Assembly (NCBI GenBank): GCA_963702765.1
Contig: CAVPEB010000005.1
Coordinates: 62,001 to 126,000 of the forward strand
Length of the DNA stretch: 64,000 nucleotides
From: DATMNR01 sp963702765
Lineage (GTDB): Bacteria; Chloroflexota; Ktedonobacteria; Ktedonobacterales; Ktedonobacteraceae
Direction: 5' to 3'
Shown in pieces: positions 46,232-55,503 of the stretch. A program made the position numbers and the translations under genes. The first letter of the stretch is position 1; each line of letters starts with the position of its first letter. The notes below the pieces were generated by a model. It ran no database searches. It was not told the DNA's origin and worked only from the letters and a program-made list of their open reading frames with translations.

Positions 46232-47626
46232 TCATAATTTCGCTGTCTGTTTACTTCGTGATAAGAGCACGGCGAGCGCACAGGAAACAATGTGCGCCAG
46301 GGGACTATCAGCACGGCTGGTAAGAATGATCGGTACACGTGCGCCCAACACGATACCTGATGTCTGGGCATCAGCCAGGTACTCCAATTGCTTTGCTAAC
46401 ATATTCCCAGATTCAAGATCTGGAACGACAAGTATGTCAGCCTGGCCAGCAACTGTCGAAATAATGCCCTTTGTGCGAGCAGCTTCAAATGAAACGGCGG
46501 TATCAAACGCCAGGGGGCCATCTACCAACGCACCAGAGATTTGACCGCGTTCTGCCATTTTACACAGAGCTGCCGCTTCCAAGGTTGAATGGATTTTAGA
46601 ATCCACGGTTTCGACTGCCGAGAGGATGGCGACTCGAGGGGTCTCGATACCCAGTGCATGAGCAAGATCAATGGCGTTTTGCACGATATTACGTTTTTCC
46701 TCCAGATCAGGATAGATATTGAGAGCAGCATCAGTTAGAAACAGCATGCGAGGATATGCAGGAACATCCAATACAAAAACGTGACTCATATGACGTTCAG
46801 TGCTCAGCCCTATCCTGGGAGCTAGAACCGGGTGCATTAGTTCATCAGTAGGCAAACTACCCCTCATCACAGCGTCAACTTCGCCCTCACGAGCCATCAC
46901 AACGGCTTTATCAGCCGCAGCGTGGCTGTGTTGTGTTGGGATGAGTGTATAGGGTGACACATCAACATTCTGTGCAGCAGCCACTGCCAGAATGCGATCT
47001 TTGGGTCCAATCAGGATCGGGACAATCAAATTTGCCTGGGCAGCCTCGATTGCTCCGAGCAAGGCGTTGCTATCAACCGGGTGTACAATGGCAGTTCGGA
47101 TTGGCTCAAACCCTGTGGCCATTGATATGATGTGTCGATGCCATGTACCATGCTCATGGAGAGATACTGCCGGTAGGATGGCTCGTGGACGTTTTACTTT
47201 TTCCGTCGGTGCTATTACATATGCGCTGCCACTGATGATTACTTCGCCACGTTGATTCGTACAGAGACACTCAAAGTTTATACGATGTCGTATGGCCTCC
47301 ATGGACTCGGCAATTACAGATACGGAAATCGTGTCGCCTATTGTCACAGGATGATGGAAGGAAAGTGTCTGACTGAGATAAATCGTGCCTGGGCCTGGTA
47401 GTTTGGTGCCGAGTAGTGTCGAGATGAGCGATGCACCCCACATACCATGCGCGATAATTTTGTGAAACATATCGCTTCTGGCATATTCCTCGTCTACATG
47501 AGCGGGATTTACATCGCCCGACATGACTGCAAAGAGTTCAATATCCTCTTTACTCAAAGTGCGAACCAGGCTTGCAGTATCCCCAACCTTAATTTCATCG
47601 AAGGTCCGATTTTCGATTATATCCAT
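46232..47626 (-). CDS. Bifunctional MaoC enoyl-CoA hydratase / phosphate acyl(butyryl)transferase
   Basis: 464 residues, two domains. Residues 1-140 are a MaoC hot-dog hydratase (SKEDIELFAVMSGDVNPAHVDEEYA, FHKIIAHGMWGASLISTLLG). Residues 160-464 are a phosphotransacetylase/phosphotransbutyrylase domain (GSLPTDELMHPVLA, LFLTDAALNIYPDLEEKRNIVQNAIDLA, VEALSAVE-like VAILSAVETV, DGPLAFDTAVS, GQADILVVPDLESGNMLAKQL). The fusion is known in bacteria and links hydration of acyl-CoA with acyl-phosphate formation. No strong ribosome-binding site is seen; the gene is monocistronic. Confidence 0.92.
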   Translation of the reverse strand: MDIIENRTFDEIKVGDTASLVRTLSKEDIELFAVMSGDVNPAHVDEEYARSDMFHKIIAHGMWGASLISTLLGTKLPGPGTIYLSQTLSFHHPVTIGDTISVSVIAESMEAIRHRINFECLCTNQRGEVIISGSAYVIAPTEKVKRPRAILPAVSLHEHGTWHRHIISMATGFEPIRTAIVHPVDSNALLGAIEAAQANLIVPILIGPKDRILAVAAAQNVDVSPYTLIPTQHSHAAADKAVVMAREGEVDAVMRGSLPTDELMHPVLAPRIGLSTERHMSHVFVLDVPAYPRMLFLTDAALNIYPDLEEKRNIVQNAIDLAHALGIETPRVAILSAVETVDSKIHSTLEAAALCKMAERGQISGALVDGPLAFDTAVSFEAARTKGIISTVAGQADILVVPDLESGNMLAKQLEYLADAQTSGIVLGARVPIILTSRADSPLAHIVSCALAVLLSRSKQTAKL

Positions 47627-47899
47627 GATAATAGTTCTCGCATTCTGTTAAAGGCTCGAAACCAGGATCGTAATACAAATATGTTTGATGCGTTACAAAC
47701 CTGAGGAAAAACGCAAACAGGCTCAATAGGCCTATTTAGAGGATAGTTTTGAATACTCACAAGATGATCACAAATCAGGAGGTAGAATCTCACAGATAGC
47801 TCACACTGGCGTGTAACCTAACTGGTTAGACCTTAGTGCCGTGAAGTATAGTTGAGAGAACATTAAAATGGTTCTAATGTAAGGTAACTTCATGCATTT

Positions 47900-47925
47900 A
47901 CAGGGGTAGGATTTCCCACCCCTGT
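47900..47925. terminator. Hairpin downstream of the alpha/beta hydrolase
   Basis: ACAGGGGT (47900-47907) pairs with ACCCCTGT (47918-47925), loop of ten bases, lying just after the hydrolase stop. The T run is on the plus-strand side. The surrounding 47627-47930 has no gene. Confidence 0.6.
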
Positions 47926-47930
47926 TTTAC

Positions 47931-48995
47931 TCAATGAGTATCGATGAAGTTTGTGAAGATTTGTACCACCTCATCCTGTTTTTCGATGTGAGGGGAGTGG
48001 CCACATTCGGCAAGTTGTGCCTCGCGATACTCTCCGCCGTTGGCATTGTATTTTTCGAGTACTGTTCGTACCTGAGTTTTCATAGGTTGTGGAGGGTAGG
48101 CATCAACACCAGGCCAACCTGGAACTGCGCCGATCTGACCAAGGAAGCCAAAGTCAAAGAACGAAGTATCAGATACTATCTGGTCGTCAGCGCCATGAAC
48201 CCATAGTACCGGAAGTTTGGAACTTATATTCGCGAAATTGCTCTGGTTCATATACTTAGGAGAGAGAGCGTTGTTTACCCCAAGTTTGCCTGGTCCAACG
48301 GTTGGCCAGTTGTCCGAGGGAACCATGTCGCCTGGATAGTTGCCCGACGTTACTTTCGTTGTGAGCAATGATGAGAGATTTATCTCCTCACGATCAGGAG
48401 CGGTTCTAAATGGTGGCTTATAATAAAATGTGTTGATTACGGTGCGAGGTGAGAACTGCTCATTGCCCCGATCTCCTTCAGCGATACGTTTTGTAAATTC
48501 GAGATTGGCAGTACCTCCTCCACTGCCTGCAAAGTCAGGCCAGGTTAGACTTCCCTCGGCATCTTTCGTGCCTCCAAAGCCAAACGGCGAACCGGGGGAT
48601 TCCAGTGTGAGAGTTCTTATTTTGCCTGGATGGTCAATGGCATATTGCATGACAACATTGCCGCCTAAGGACCAGCCTAGAAGGTGGATGGAATTCAAAT
48701 CTAATGCCTGCACAAATGCATTAAGATCGTCTGAGAAATCACGAACACCACTAGTTCCATCAACCGGTAAGACTTCGCTATCACCATAGCCACGCATATC
48801 TGGAGCGTAGACAATATATTGTCCATTTGCTGCAAGGGCGAGCATGAAGTCTTGAAAGAAGTGAGAGGAAGAGCAATTGCCATGGACCAGGACTAGAGGT
48901 ATATTTCCTGTACCTGCCTCAAGATATGCGACCTTAAGGCGGTCAGTTTTCACTTTCTTTTGAACGATGCCGGGTAGTAATTGAACTGTACTCAA
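47931..48995 (-). CDS. Alpha/beta hydrolase
   Basis: The 354-residue protein has an alpha/beta hydrolase fold: oxyanion loop VLVHGNCSSSHFFQ, nucleophile elbow LLGWSLGGNVVMQYA (Ser), acid in VLWVHGADDQIVSD and His in CGHSPHIEK. YAPDMRGYGDSE is a typical cap entry. No signal peptide. A TTG start at 48993-48995 is supported by GGAGG twelve bases upstream. Substrate unknown; esterase or lactonase relatives are common. Confidence 0.88.
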   Translation of the reverse strand: MSTVQLLPGIVQKKVKTDRLKVAYLEAGTGNIPLVLVHGNCSSSHFFQDFMLALAANGQYIVYAPDMRGYGDSEVLPVDGTSGVRDFSDDLNAFVQALDLNSIHLLGWSLGGNVVMQYAIDHPGKIRTLTLESPGSPFGFGGTKDAEGSLTWPDFAGSGGGTANLEFTKRIAEGDRGNEQFSPRTVINTFYYKPPFRTAPDREEINLSSLLTTKVTSGNYPGDMVPSDNWPTVGPGKLGVNNALSPKYMNQSNFANISSKLPVLWVHGADDQIVSDTSFFDFGFLGQIGAVPGWPGVDAYPPQPMKTQVRTVLEKYNANGGEYREAQLAECGHSPHIEKQDEVVQIFTNFIDTH

Positions 48996-49117
48996 CGAAT
49001 TTGTTATCCTCCTATTGTTAAAGCATTTTGATGAGAATATTGTATCATTACTTCCTCTTTGGTTCAGGGTAATGTAGGCTAAAATGAGAGTGATTTCTAT
49101 TTTTTATGGCAGCAGCA

Positions 49118-49145
49118 AAAGTTCTTGGCCTAGGCCAAGAACTTT
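49118..49145 (-). terminator. Near-perfect palindrome after the coiled-coil gene
   Basis: AAAGTTCTTGGCC (49118-49130) and GGCCAAGAACTTT (49133-49145) form a 13-bp stem with only TA between. It lies downstream of the gene ending at 49178, with TTTT following on the minus strand. Confidence 0.7.
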
Positions 49146-49177
49146 GAAAGGGGTAATCTCGGGCACCTGTACTTAGA

Positions 49178-50171
49178 TTAAGGCTTTTGAGGGGTAGAAG
49201 TAAGAATTTTGGTCGGCTTCATATTTGATTTTTGTTCGAGTTTCTTGTTGGCTTCCTGTACTTTTTTGTTGGTATAGGCACGCGCGATCAGGAAAGCGAT
49301 GAAAATGCAGATTAAGACAGGCATAAAGATTGCGATATCCAACGGAACTTTCATAGACACAAAAACGAGCTGGAAGATAGGCACTAGAATTAGGAGAAGG
49401 GCTGCCATTAAAGTCAAAACAAGTGTCCAGTGTGCCTGAAGATGCTTTTGCATTGTTGTAAATCGATATTGGGCTTGCTCGCTGATGCTGGCCTGCTGGT
49501 CGAGCAAGTTTTGGCGTTCTTCTGCAATTTTATCACGCTCGTTGGCCAACTCTAGTTCAAGCAGGTCGGCTTTGTATTGTGCCTGACGTATCAGTGCAAG
49601 TAATTCGGCAACATGTTGATCTTCTGTCTGCTTCATATGGAGTTCGACTGTTTTTGCAACGTCACGCAACAGAGGGGGAGTGTGTTCGGGGGTAAGAATA
49701 ATTGTATTTGCTGCTTCTTCAACAATTTTGCTTGCTTCTTGCGAAACATTCTCATGGAAAGTGTGATCGAGGTCTGTGTAACGTCTTTTCAATTCCTGAT
49801 AATTTGCTTCAAGTTGATTTCAGCTCTTCGATTGCCTCGCGCAAATGTATTTCATATTGTTCGATCTCGTTTTGTTTGTTACTTTTTAGATTGTGTATTT
49901 CTTGTTCAAACTGTTCTTGTGTTTGTCTGTACTGATTGAGGAGATGCTGCTGCTCATCTATCTTCCAGCGAAACCGCCTGTTTTCCTCACGTAATTGAGC
50001 TATCTGGCGGGATGCTGTTTTACCATTAGAGATTTCACCGTTTATTTTTGGTAGCATATCTGTATGTCTTTGTCGCTTCTCATTTATGATTTCTCTGCGG
50101 TAAGCAATGCGTGCTGAACGATCAATTTGGTCATTTGATGTATTGTAATCTGGATCATCAGATGGAAACAT
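49178..50171 (-). pseudogene. Coiled-coil protein with two C-terminal TM helices, one-base frameshift
   Basis: From ATG 50169-50171 (GGGAG upstream) the first frame gives a charged N-terminus and coiled coil (QLREENRRFRWKIDEQQHLLNQY). It stops after REAIEELKST at about 49806. One base over, the coil continues without a break (QLEANYQELKRRYTDLDHTF) and leads to a second coiled coil and two TM helices (VLTLMAALLLILVPIFQLVFV and LDIAIFMPVLICIFIAFLIA), ending Lys/Thr-rich. Heptad continuity across the junction (about 49812-49818) argues that this is one gene. A membrane-tethered structural role is possible; no family recognised. Confidence 0.65.
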
Positions 50172-50516
50172 AATAGAATAGCTCCCTTGCAAGTGCTTTG
50201 AGGCAGCAAAAGCATAGTCCGCCTGTTATTGAGATTCATGCATCAAGTTAGAAGTTAAGCTCTCTCTTGTACAATTATGCATGTTTAAACGGAAATTTTC
50301 AAGGGTTAGCGATTTAGATCATGTTACGACTCTTGCATTTCATGTATATAATTGCACACACGAACGGGTATCCACGCCCAAAGTGGGCGCTATCATGGCT
50401 CATGTTCAGTAAGATTAGTGTCGTGATATAATCCCTACGATGTTCTCGTATTTTACTTAGAGACAGCTAATATAGCTTTTCTAAAGATATATCTTTGATG
50501 GCGGAGAAGTGACTTT
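50172..50516 (+). promoter_or_regulatory. Intergenic region with an extended -10 promoter
   Basis: TGATATAAT at 50424-50432 is an extended -10 element 85 bases before the yqhA-like start; the -35 region is weak. CGCCCA (50375-50380) and TGGGCG (50384-50389) form a small hairpin. No gene seen. Confidence 0.4.
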
Positions 50517-51059
50517 ATGAATTTACTCAAAAAAATTCTTACAGGAAGCAGATATCTGATTATTATCTCAGTGTTAGGAACTCTCTTAGGCTCAATCATA
50601 GTGCTTGGCTACGGAGCAGTTACAGTGGTAGGAGTTTTGATCACCATTTTTTTTAATCACTTAATCTTTACAACGGAGGAGGTTAAGATAGTAGCGGTTT
50701 CAAGTGTTGAATTGATCGACTTGTTCTTGTTAAGCACAATTCTCTACATAGTTTCACTTGGGCTCTTTAAGCTCTTCATTGATTCAACTTTACCGTTACC
50801 GAGCTGGCTGGTTATTTACGATCTCAATGATCTCAAGGAGAGAATACTTGGAGTGATCATTGTGTTGTTAACAATTTCGTTTTTAGGATATGTGGTTGAA
50901 TGGCAATTTGGTGATTATAGTATTGCGGCGCTAGGTTTTGGTGTAGGGCTAGTGCTTTTCGCAATTGGTTATTCGATTACTGCTGGTGCTTTGAATAGCA
51001 GATTAACGCCATCAGACAAGAGGAAGGAAGAGAACCATGTGGTCGATAGTCAGGAATAA
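50517..51059 (+). CDS. YqhA/UPF0114-like membrane protein
   Basis: The 180-residue protein has four TM helices (RYLIIISVLGTLLGSIIVLGY, VELIDLFLLSTILYIVSLGLF, ILGVIIVLLTISFLGYV, AALGFGVGLVLFAIGYSIT) and the family pattern of a middle loop with DLNDLKERILGVI. UPF0114 proteins are poorly understood inner-membrane proteins. GGAGAAG stands upstream of the ATG. The C-terminus is hydrophilic. Confidence 0.75.
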   Translation: MNLLKKILTGSRYLIIISVLGTLLGSIIVLGYGAVTVVGVLITIFFNHLIFTTEEVKIVAVSSVELIDLFLLSTILYIVSLGLFKLFIDSTLPLPSWLVIYDLNDLKERILGVIIVLLTISFLGYVVEWQFGDYSIAALGFGVGLVLFAIGYSITAGALNSRLTPSDKRKEENHVVDSQE

Positions 51060-51180
51060 AAGATTTCATAACATTGTTGACAGAGGCCACATGCTAACGT
51101 AGACTTATGAAACGTCTCATGAAGGAATGGGTTTGCTGTTTGCTTCTCATTCAATCGCGCACGAACATGGAGATACGACT

Positions 51181-52932
51181 ATGACTACGACCACACATCA
51201 AGGCGCTCCCCAATTCCCAACAGTTTTAGGAAGTATGCCGTCTTCAACACGGGAGGAGATGGATGCTGCCATTGAAGCGTTACAGGCACATAAAGATGAA
51301 TGGGTGGCTTTCAGTATCCATGATCGAATTATACTCATCGATAGGATGATAAAAGATTTTGCAGCCATTGCATCCCGATGGGTTGATGCTTCGATCCAGG
51401 CTAAAGGGATCTCGGAAGATTCAGTATGTGTAGGTGAAGAATGGGCTGCTGGCGCGTGGCCAGTACTCAAAAATCTACGTCAATTGCGGCAATCGTTGGT
51501 TGATATCGAAATCGATGGGCATCCTAAAATACCGGGACGTGTGACAACTATGCCAAATGGGCAGGTTGCAGCGCAGGTTTTTCCACAAACGATCTATGAT
51601 CGTCTCTTTTTTGAACGGATTAGAGCAGAGATCTGGATGGAACCTGGAGTGAAAATTGAGGAACTTTCTCAAACACAGGCTGTCGCTTATCATGAAAAGG
51701 ATCGTCCTGGGAAAGTAGCATTGGTACTTGGTGCGGGTAATGTCTCGAGTATCGGACCCTTGGATGTTTTTTATAAGTTGTTTGTGGAAAACCAGATAGT
51801 ACTTTTTAAGGCCAACCCGGTCAATGCATATTTAGGCCCGCTAATGGATGAGGCTTTTCGTGTTCTCGTCGATCATGGTTTCTTGCGTGTTGTATATGGA
51901 GGTGCCACCGAGGGCTCTTATCTATGCAATCATCCAGGAATTGAAGAAATTCATATTACAGGTTCAGATAAAACATTTGATGCAATTGTCTTCGGGTCAG
52001 GATCAGAGGGTATAAAACGCAAAGCAGAAGGATCTCCTTTGCTAACCAAACGCGTAACAGGTGAGTTGGGTAATGTCAGTCCTGTGATTGTGGTGCCTGG
52101 CCCCTGGAAGGCTGATGACCTGGTATATCAGGCAGAACACATTGATACAATGCTTACTAATAATGCAGGCTTTAATTGCAATGCGACACGGGTAATTATA
52201 CAGGATGCAAGCTGGCCGCAGCGTAGTCAATTATTGGAAGAAATGCGTAGGGTTCTCTCCCTCATTCCTCCACGCACAGCTTATTATCCGGGAGCATTTG
52301 AACGACACCAGACATTTATCAAAGAGCATCCAGAAGCCGAACAAATTGGTCTCTCCTCAGGGCAACAACTTCCGTGGACTTTAGTGGCAGGTGTGGATCC
52401 AGAAAGCGTTGACGATGTATGTTTTACTACTGAAGCCTTCTGTAGTCTGTTTGCTGAGACAGCTCTCAAGGCGGAAAGCGTACCAGAGTATATCGATAAA
52501 GCTGTTGCTTTTGCTAATCAATACATCTGGGGATCCCTCAATGCAACGATTATTGTTCATCCTGAATCTTTGAAAGATGCGGAAGTAAAAGAGTCTGTTG
52601 AACGAGCAATTGCACATCTGAGGTATGGAACAGTGGGTATAAATATTTGGGCTGGAGCTGGCTTCACATTTGGCACAACAACGTGGGGAGCATTTCCTGG
52701 TCATGAATTACATAATATACAGTCTGGTGTGGGTGTCGTACATAACACATTGATGTTCTCCAGACCACAAAAAAGCGTTTTGTGGGGTCCGTTTAGAGGT
52801 ACGCTTACTCCACCCTGGTTTGTAACACATGGTAAAATAGCGCGCAACTTGTTCCCCAAATTAGTTGCTTTTGAAGCATCGCCCTCTCCATTAAAGGTAC
52901 CGGGTATTATGGCTGCTGCTTTAGGAATATAA
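51181..52932 (+). CDS. Aldehyde dehydrogenase family protein
   Basis: About 583 residues. ALDH features are LVLGAGNVSSIGPLDVFYKLF, FKANPVNAYLGPLMDEAF, EIHITGSDKTFDAIV, VTGELGNVSPVIVVPG and the catalytic Cys in NNAGFNCNATRVII. The C-terminus (GTTTWGAFPGHELHNIQSG) resembles the long ALDH-like proteins found in actinobacteria. It oxidises an aldehyde with NAD(P)+; the substrate is unknown. ATG 51181 has GGAG eight bases upstream, while the in-frame ATG 51127 abuts its putative ribosome-binding site. Confidence 0.88.
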   Translation: MTTTTHQGAPQFPTVLGSMPSSTREEMDAAIEALQAHKDEWVAFSIHDRIILIDRMIKDFAAIASRWVDASIQAKGISEDSVCVGEEWAAGAWPVLKNLRQLRQSLVDIEIDGHPKIPGRVTTMPNGQVAAQVFPQTIYDRLFFERIRAEIWMEPGVKIEELSQTQAVAYHEKDRPGKVALVLGAGNVSSIGPLDVFYKLFVENQIVLFKANPVNAYLGPLMDEAFRVLVDHGFLRVVYGGATEGSYLCNHPGIEEIHITGSDKTFDAIVFGSGSEGIKRKAEGSPLLTKRVTGELGNVSPVIVVPGPWKADDLVYQAEHIDTMLTNNAGFNCNATRVIIQDASWPQRSQLLEEMRRVLSLIPPRTAYYPGAFERHQTFIKEHPEAEQIGLSSGQQLPWTLVAGVDPESVDDVCFTTEAFCSLFAETALKAESVPEYIDKAVAFANQYIWGSLNATIIVHPESLKDAEVKESVERAIAHLRYGTVGINIWAGAGFTFGTTTWGAFPGHELHNIQSGVGVVHNTLMFSRPQKSVLWGPFRGTLTPPWFVTHGKIARNLFPKLVAFEASPSPLKVPGIMAAALGI

Positions 52933-52957
52933 TTATGTTCATTCAAGAAGATATTTG

Positions 52958-53010
52958 AAGTCCTGGGTGAGTATGCTTGAACTTTTAGCATACTCGCCCA
53001 GGACTTTTTT
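52958..53010 (+). terminator. Strong intrinsic terminator after the aldehyde dehydrogenase
   Basis: A 20-bp stem (52958-52977 with 52987-53006, one G-U pair) and nine-base loop followed by a T run. It also lies just beyond the convergent lipoprotein gene. Confidence 0.92.
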
Positions 53011-53016
53011 AATGAT

Positions 53017-53671
53017 CTAGGGAGTAGGCGTGGGTGAAGTTGTTACAGTAGGCGTACCTGATCCTACAGGTGTAGGTGAGCCAGTTGAAGTTCCTGTTGG
53101 TGATGGTACAGCGGTCTTGGTAGGTGTTGGTGAAACCAAGATAGCAGTGAAGTAGGCAGCCTGGGGTATCGAGCATGTTGCTTGAGGTGAGCTAAATTCA
53201 ATATTGATAGTGACAAGTTTGTTAATTGCACTTGGTTTAATGGCAACAGGAAATACTGCCAGACCGTCGGAAGTAGTTGTAGTCGTCATAGTATCGGAAG
53301 TTCCATCAGGCCATAGAATTTGCGCGGTAGCTGTAGCTCCTACAACTCCTTCCGGATTACCATTACCATCAACAGTTACAGTATGTGTGAATTTGCCGAA
53401 GATGCTGACGGTGCTTGTTGTACTGAAACGCAGGTGAGGTATCGGTCGCCCAACCTCCACAGTAATATGAACTTAATGTTGGAGTTGGTGAGCCAGCGTC
53501 TTGTCCAAGCTTGATAGTTACTGTGACAACAGGAGTCCCGAGATTAAGCTGGCCCGTACCATTACTGCTGCAGGCGACGATGAGAATGCTGATGGAAAAA
53601 AGGAAAAAGATTGCACAGCATTTTACTATAAGATTGAAAAGAATATTTGATTTATCCTGATTGGATAACAT
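53017..53671 (-). pseudogene. Secreted lipoprotein with a beta-sandwich domain, one-base frameshift
   Basis: Begins with a lipoprotein signal (AIFFLFSISILIVACSS). The first frame runs to SSYYCGGWATDTSPAF and then becomes nonsense. One base over (about 53425-53435) it continues FSTTSTVSIFGKFTHTVTVDGNG, then GATATAQILWPDG, an Ig-like/bacterial invasin-type pattern. The tail is Pro/Thr/Ser-rich (SPTPTKTAVPSPTG). Probably an outer-surface protein; function unknown. Together about 215 residues. Confidence 0.65.
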
Positions 53672-53905
53672 AGGTTGAAGACTACTTTCATGTGTATGGT
53701 TATAGGGAGTTATATGAGAATTATCTGAACCAGTATAGCATGGAGCTATGTATTTGCTACATTATCTCTTGCCTGGCTGCCATAAAAGTACTATAGATGG
53801 GTATGGTTCAAGGTTTCATTCAAATAAACGAAGATGGAAAAAGAATGTGATGTGAAATAACACAAGTTGTCAAATTCACTTGTCAATGTCAGTGTTATAA
53901 AGGCA

Positions 53906-53957
53906 AACGAGATACCTGGATTTTAGAGATGAGACTCTGCAACGCAAGTATCTCGTT
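53906..53957. terminator. Inverted repeat downstream of the cupredoxin gene
   Basis: AACGAGATAC (53906-53915) and GTATCTCGTT (53948-53957) form a 10-bp stem with a 32-base internal region, 40 bases past the cupredoxin stop. The rest of 53672-53996 has no gene. Confidence 0.45.
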
Positions 53958-53996
53958 CGATTTGGTCGATAGCGATATAAATTGCCTTAGTTCAAG

Positions 53997-54380
53997 TTAT
54001 TGGACATTGACTGTTAAGTTCATGCCTGGATGAATAGTACAGTAAAGTTGAAATGTACCAGCCGTATTGAAAGGTCCAATGGCGGCGCTATCATTACCAT
54101 TGAAAGTGACGTCCACGGTGGGGGCACCTGGTTCAGCTTTAGGCTGAGGCGTGTTCCCATTCCAGGTGCCATTTTTAATAATGTGCTCTGCAGTTAAATC
54201 ATCGACGAGCGTGAGCATTTGACCTTTTTTGACGTTAACCGAGCTTACAAGGAAGCTAGCTCCACCCATATGAGCCTGAGGCCCTTGAGGAACATTCGCT
54301 TCGTCATAGATTGCACAGGCTGCAAGCATAATGGTCAATACACTGCATACAAGAAAGCCTACAAATAACTTTTTATACAT
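53997..54380 (-). CDS. Cupredoxin-domain lipoprotein
   Basis: 127 residues. The signal peptide ends VLTIMLAAC (lipid Cys about 22). The mature domain is plastocyanin-like: a His in LTAEHIIKNG and the C-terminal copper loop FQLYCTIHPGMNLTV, which supplies Cys, His and Met, the ligands of a type 1 copper site. It probably binds Cu and transfers electrons outside the membrane. It sits divergent from the DtxR gene and near FTR1, so a link with iron oxidation and uptake is possible, as with EfeO cupredoxin domains. AAGGAAC precedes the ATG. Confidence 0.85.
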   Translation of the reverse strand: MYKKLFVGFLVCSVLTIMLAACAIYDEANVPQGPQAHMGGASFLVSSVNVKKGQMLTLVDDLTAEHIIKNGTWNGNTPQPKAEPGAPTVDVTFNGNDSAAIGPFNTAGTFQLYCTIHPGMNLTVNVQ

Positions 54381-54550
54381 GAGTGTTCCTTTCGATCTGA
54401 ATTATGAATATTGCCTGTAGGGCAGTAAAATACTGATTGTTTATGAAAAATGAAGACGAGAAAACAATCAAATACTCTGTTATACATCATACCAGGAAGA
54501 TGGAATAGCTTCCAGTATTTGAGGTCTATATTAACACATCATTAAACTAA

Positions 54551-54578
54551 TTGTCACAATCGCATCAAATGCTATAAT
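54551..54578 (+). promoter_or_regulatory. Sigma-70-type promoter for the DtxR gene
   Basis: TTGTCA (54551-54556), a 16-base spacer and a perfect TATAAT (54573-54578), 84 bases before the start codon. A second weaker TTGACT lies near 54589. The rest of 54381-54662 is non-coding. Confidence 0.65.
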
Positions 54579-54662
54579 CTCAAGTTTCTTGACTGATAAA
54601 ATCCTTAAGTGTTAAAATCCTAGTAAATTAGTCAGGTTAGCAGATGTTCGAGGAGCAGCGCC

Positions 54663-55370
54663 ATGAAAACAGAAGAGTCGTTGAGCGCAACAGTTGAAGA
54701 ATACCTTGAGACAATATACAACATGAGCGCAGAAGACGAAGTAGTTATTGGCGCCCGATTGGCAGAAAAATTCCATGTATCCGCGCCAACCGTGACGGAG
54801 ATGCTAAAGCGCCTTGTGCGGGATGGCTATATAGAGATGGATGCCAAGCGCCAGGTGACACTCACTGAGGAGGGAAATAAAGCGGCTGAAGCAGTGTTAC
54901 GAAGGCATCGTCTTACAGAGCGTTTTCTGGTCGATATGTTGGGGATGCAATGGCACCAGGTACACGAAGAGGCCTGCCGTCTAGAGCATTTTATCTCAGG
55001 AGCAGTAGAAGATCGGGTTATAGCGAGCTTGAATTATCCTACAACCTGCCCTCATGGTAATCCGATTCCCGGTTCTGTAGCGAATGCGCGCACTTATCTT
55101 AAAGATCAAGGTGCAGTGCGCCTATCCTCATTGACACTTCGTGATAAGGCTACAATTCTTCTAATTTCAGAGGTAGTTGAGGACGAAGAAGCATTAATTC
55201 TGTATTTGCACGATAAAGGCTTGACACCTGGAACGCAGTTAACAGTTGTAACTAAAGAGGATGATAAAGAGCCTGGACATTTTGAAGAGGAAAATTTTAA
55301 GCTGCTTGTAGAGGAACGTGAGGTTTGCATCAGCAAGGCAGTCGCAAATAAAATATGGGTGAGATGTTAA
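54663..55370 (+). CDS. DtxR/MntR-family metal-dependent transcriptional repressor
   Basis: The 235-residue protein has an N-terminal winged helix (SATVEEYLETIYNMS, IGARLAEKFHVSAPTVTEMLKRLVRDGYIEMD), a dimerisation and metal-binding domain (VLRRHRLTERFLVDMLGMQWHQVHEEACRLEHFIS with the expected His, Glu and Cys ligands), then a C-terminal FeoA/SH3-like domain (YLHDKGLTPGTQLTVVTKED). Such regulators sense Fe2+ or Mn2+ and repress uptake genes. It is followed by an FTR1 iron permease, a probable target. Confidence 0.9.
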   Translation: MKTEESLSATVEEYLETIYNMSAEDEVVIGARLAEKFHVSAPTVTEMLKRLVRDGYIEMDAKRQVTLTEEGNKAAEAVLRRHRLTERFLVDMLGMQWHQVHEEACRLEHFISGAVEDRVIASLNYPTTCPHGNPIPGSVANARTYLKDQGAVRLSSLTLRDKATILLISEVVEDEEALILYLHDKGLTPGTQLTVVTKEDDKEPGHFEEENFKLLVEEREVCISKAVANKIWVRC

Positions 55371-55409
55371 TGAGTGTGATCTTTTTGTGATATTGTGAAT
55401 TTGTTGATC

Positions 55410-55439
55410 TTGACTTTCTATATTAGGGTATGCTAATAT
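55410..55439 (+). promoter_or_regulatory. Candidate promoter with metal-regulator operator upstream of the FTR1 gene
   Basis: TTGACT (55410-55415) and TAATAT (55434-55439) are spaced 18 bases apart. A palindrome ATATTAG-GGTATG-CTAATAT (55420-55439) fills the spacer and the -10. A repressor bound there would block RNA polymerase. The adjacent DtxR-type gene is the natural candidate; the inner TTAG...CTAA resembles but does not match the DtxR box. Confidence 0.45.
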
Positions 55440-55503
55440 CTGAGTGATTTAGTAGGAATTGAATGGTCATCATTTCACCAATATTACTCTAAGAAGGTCG
55501 TCC

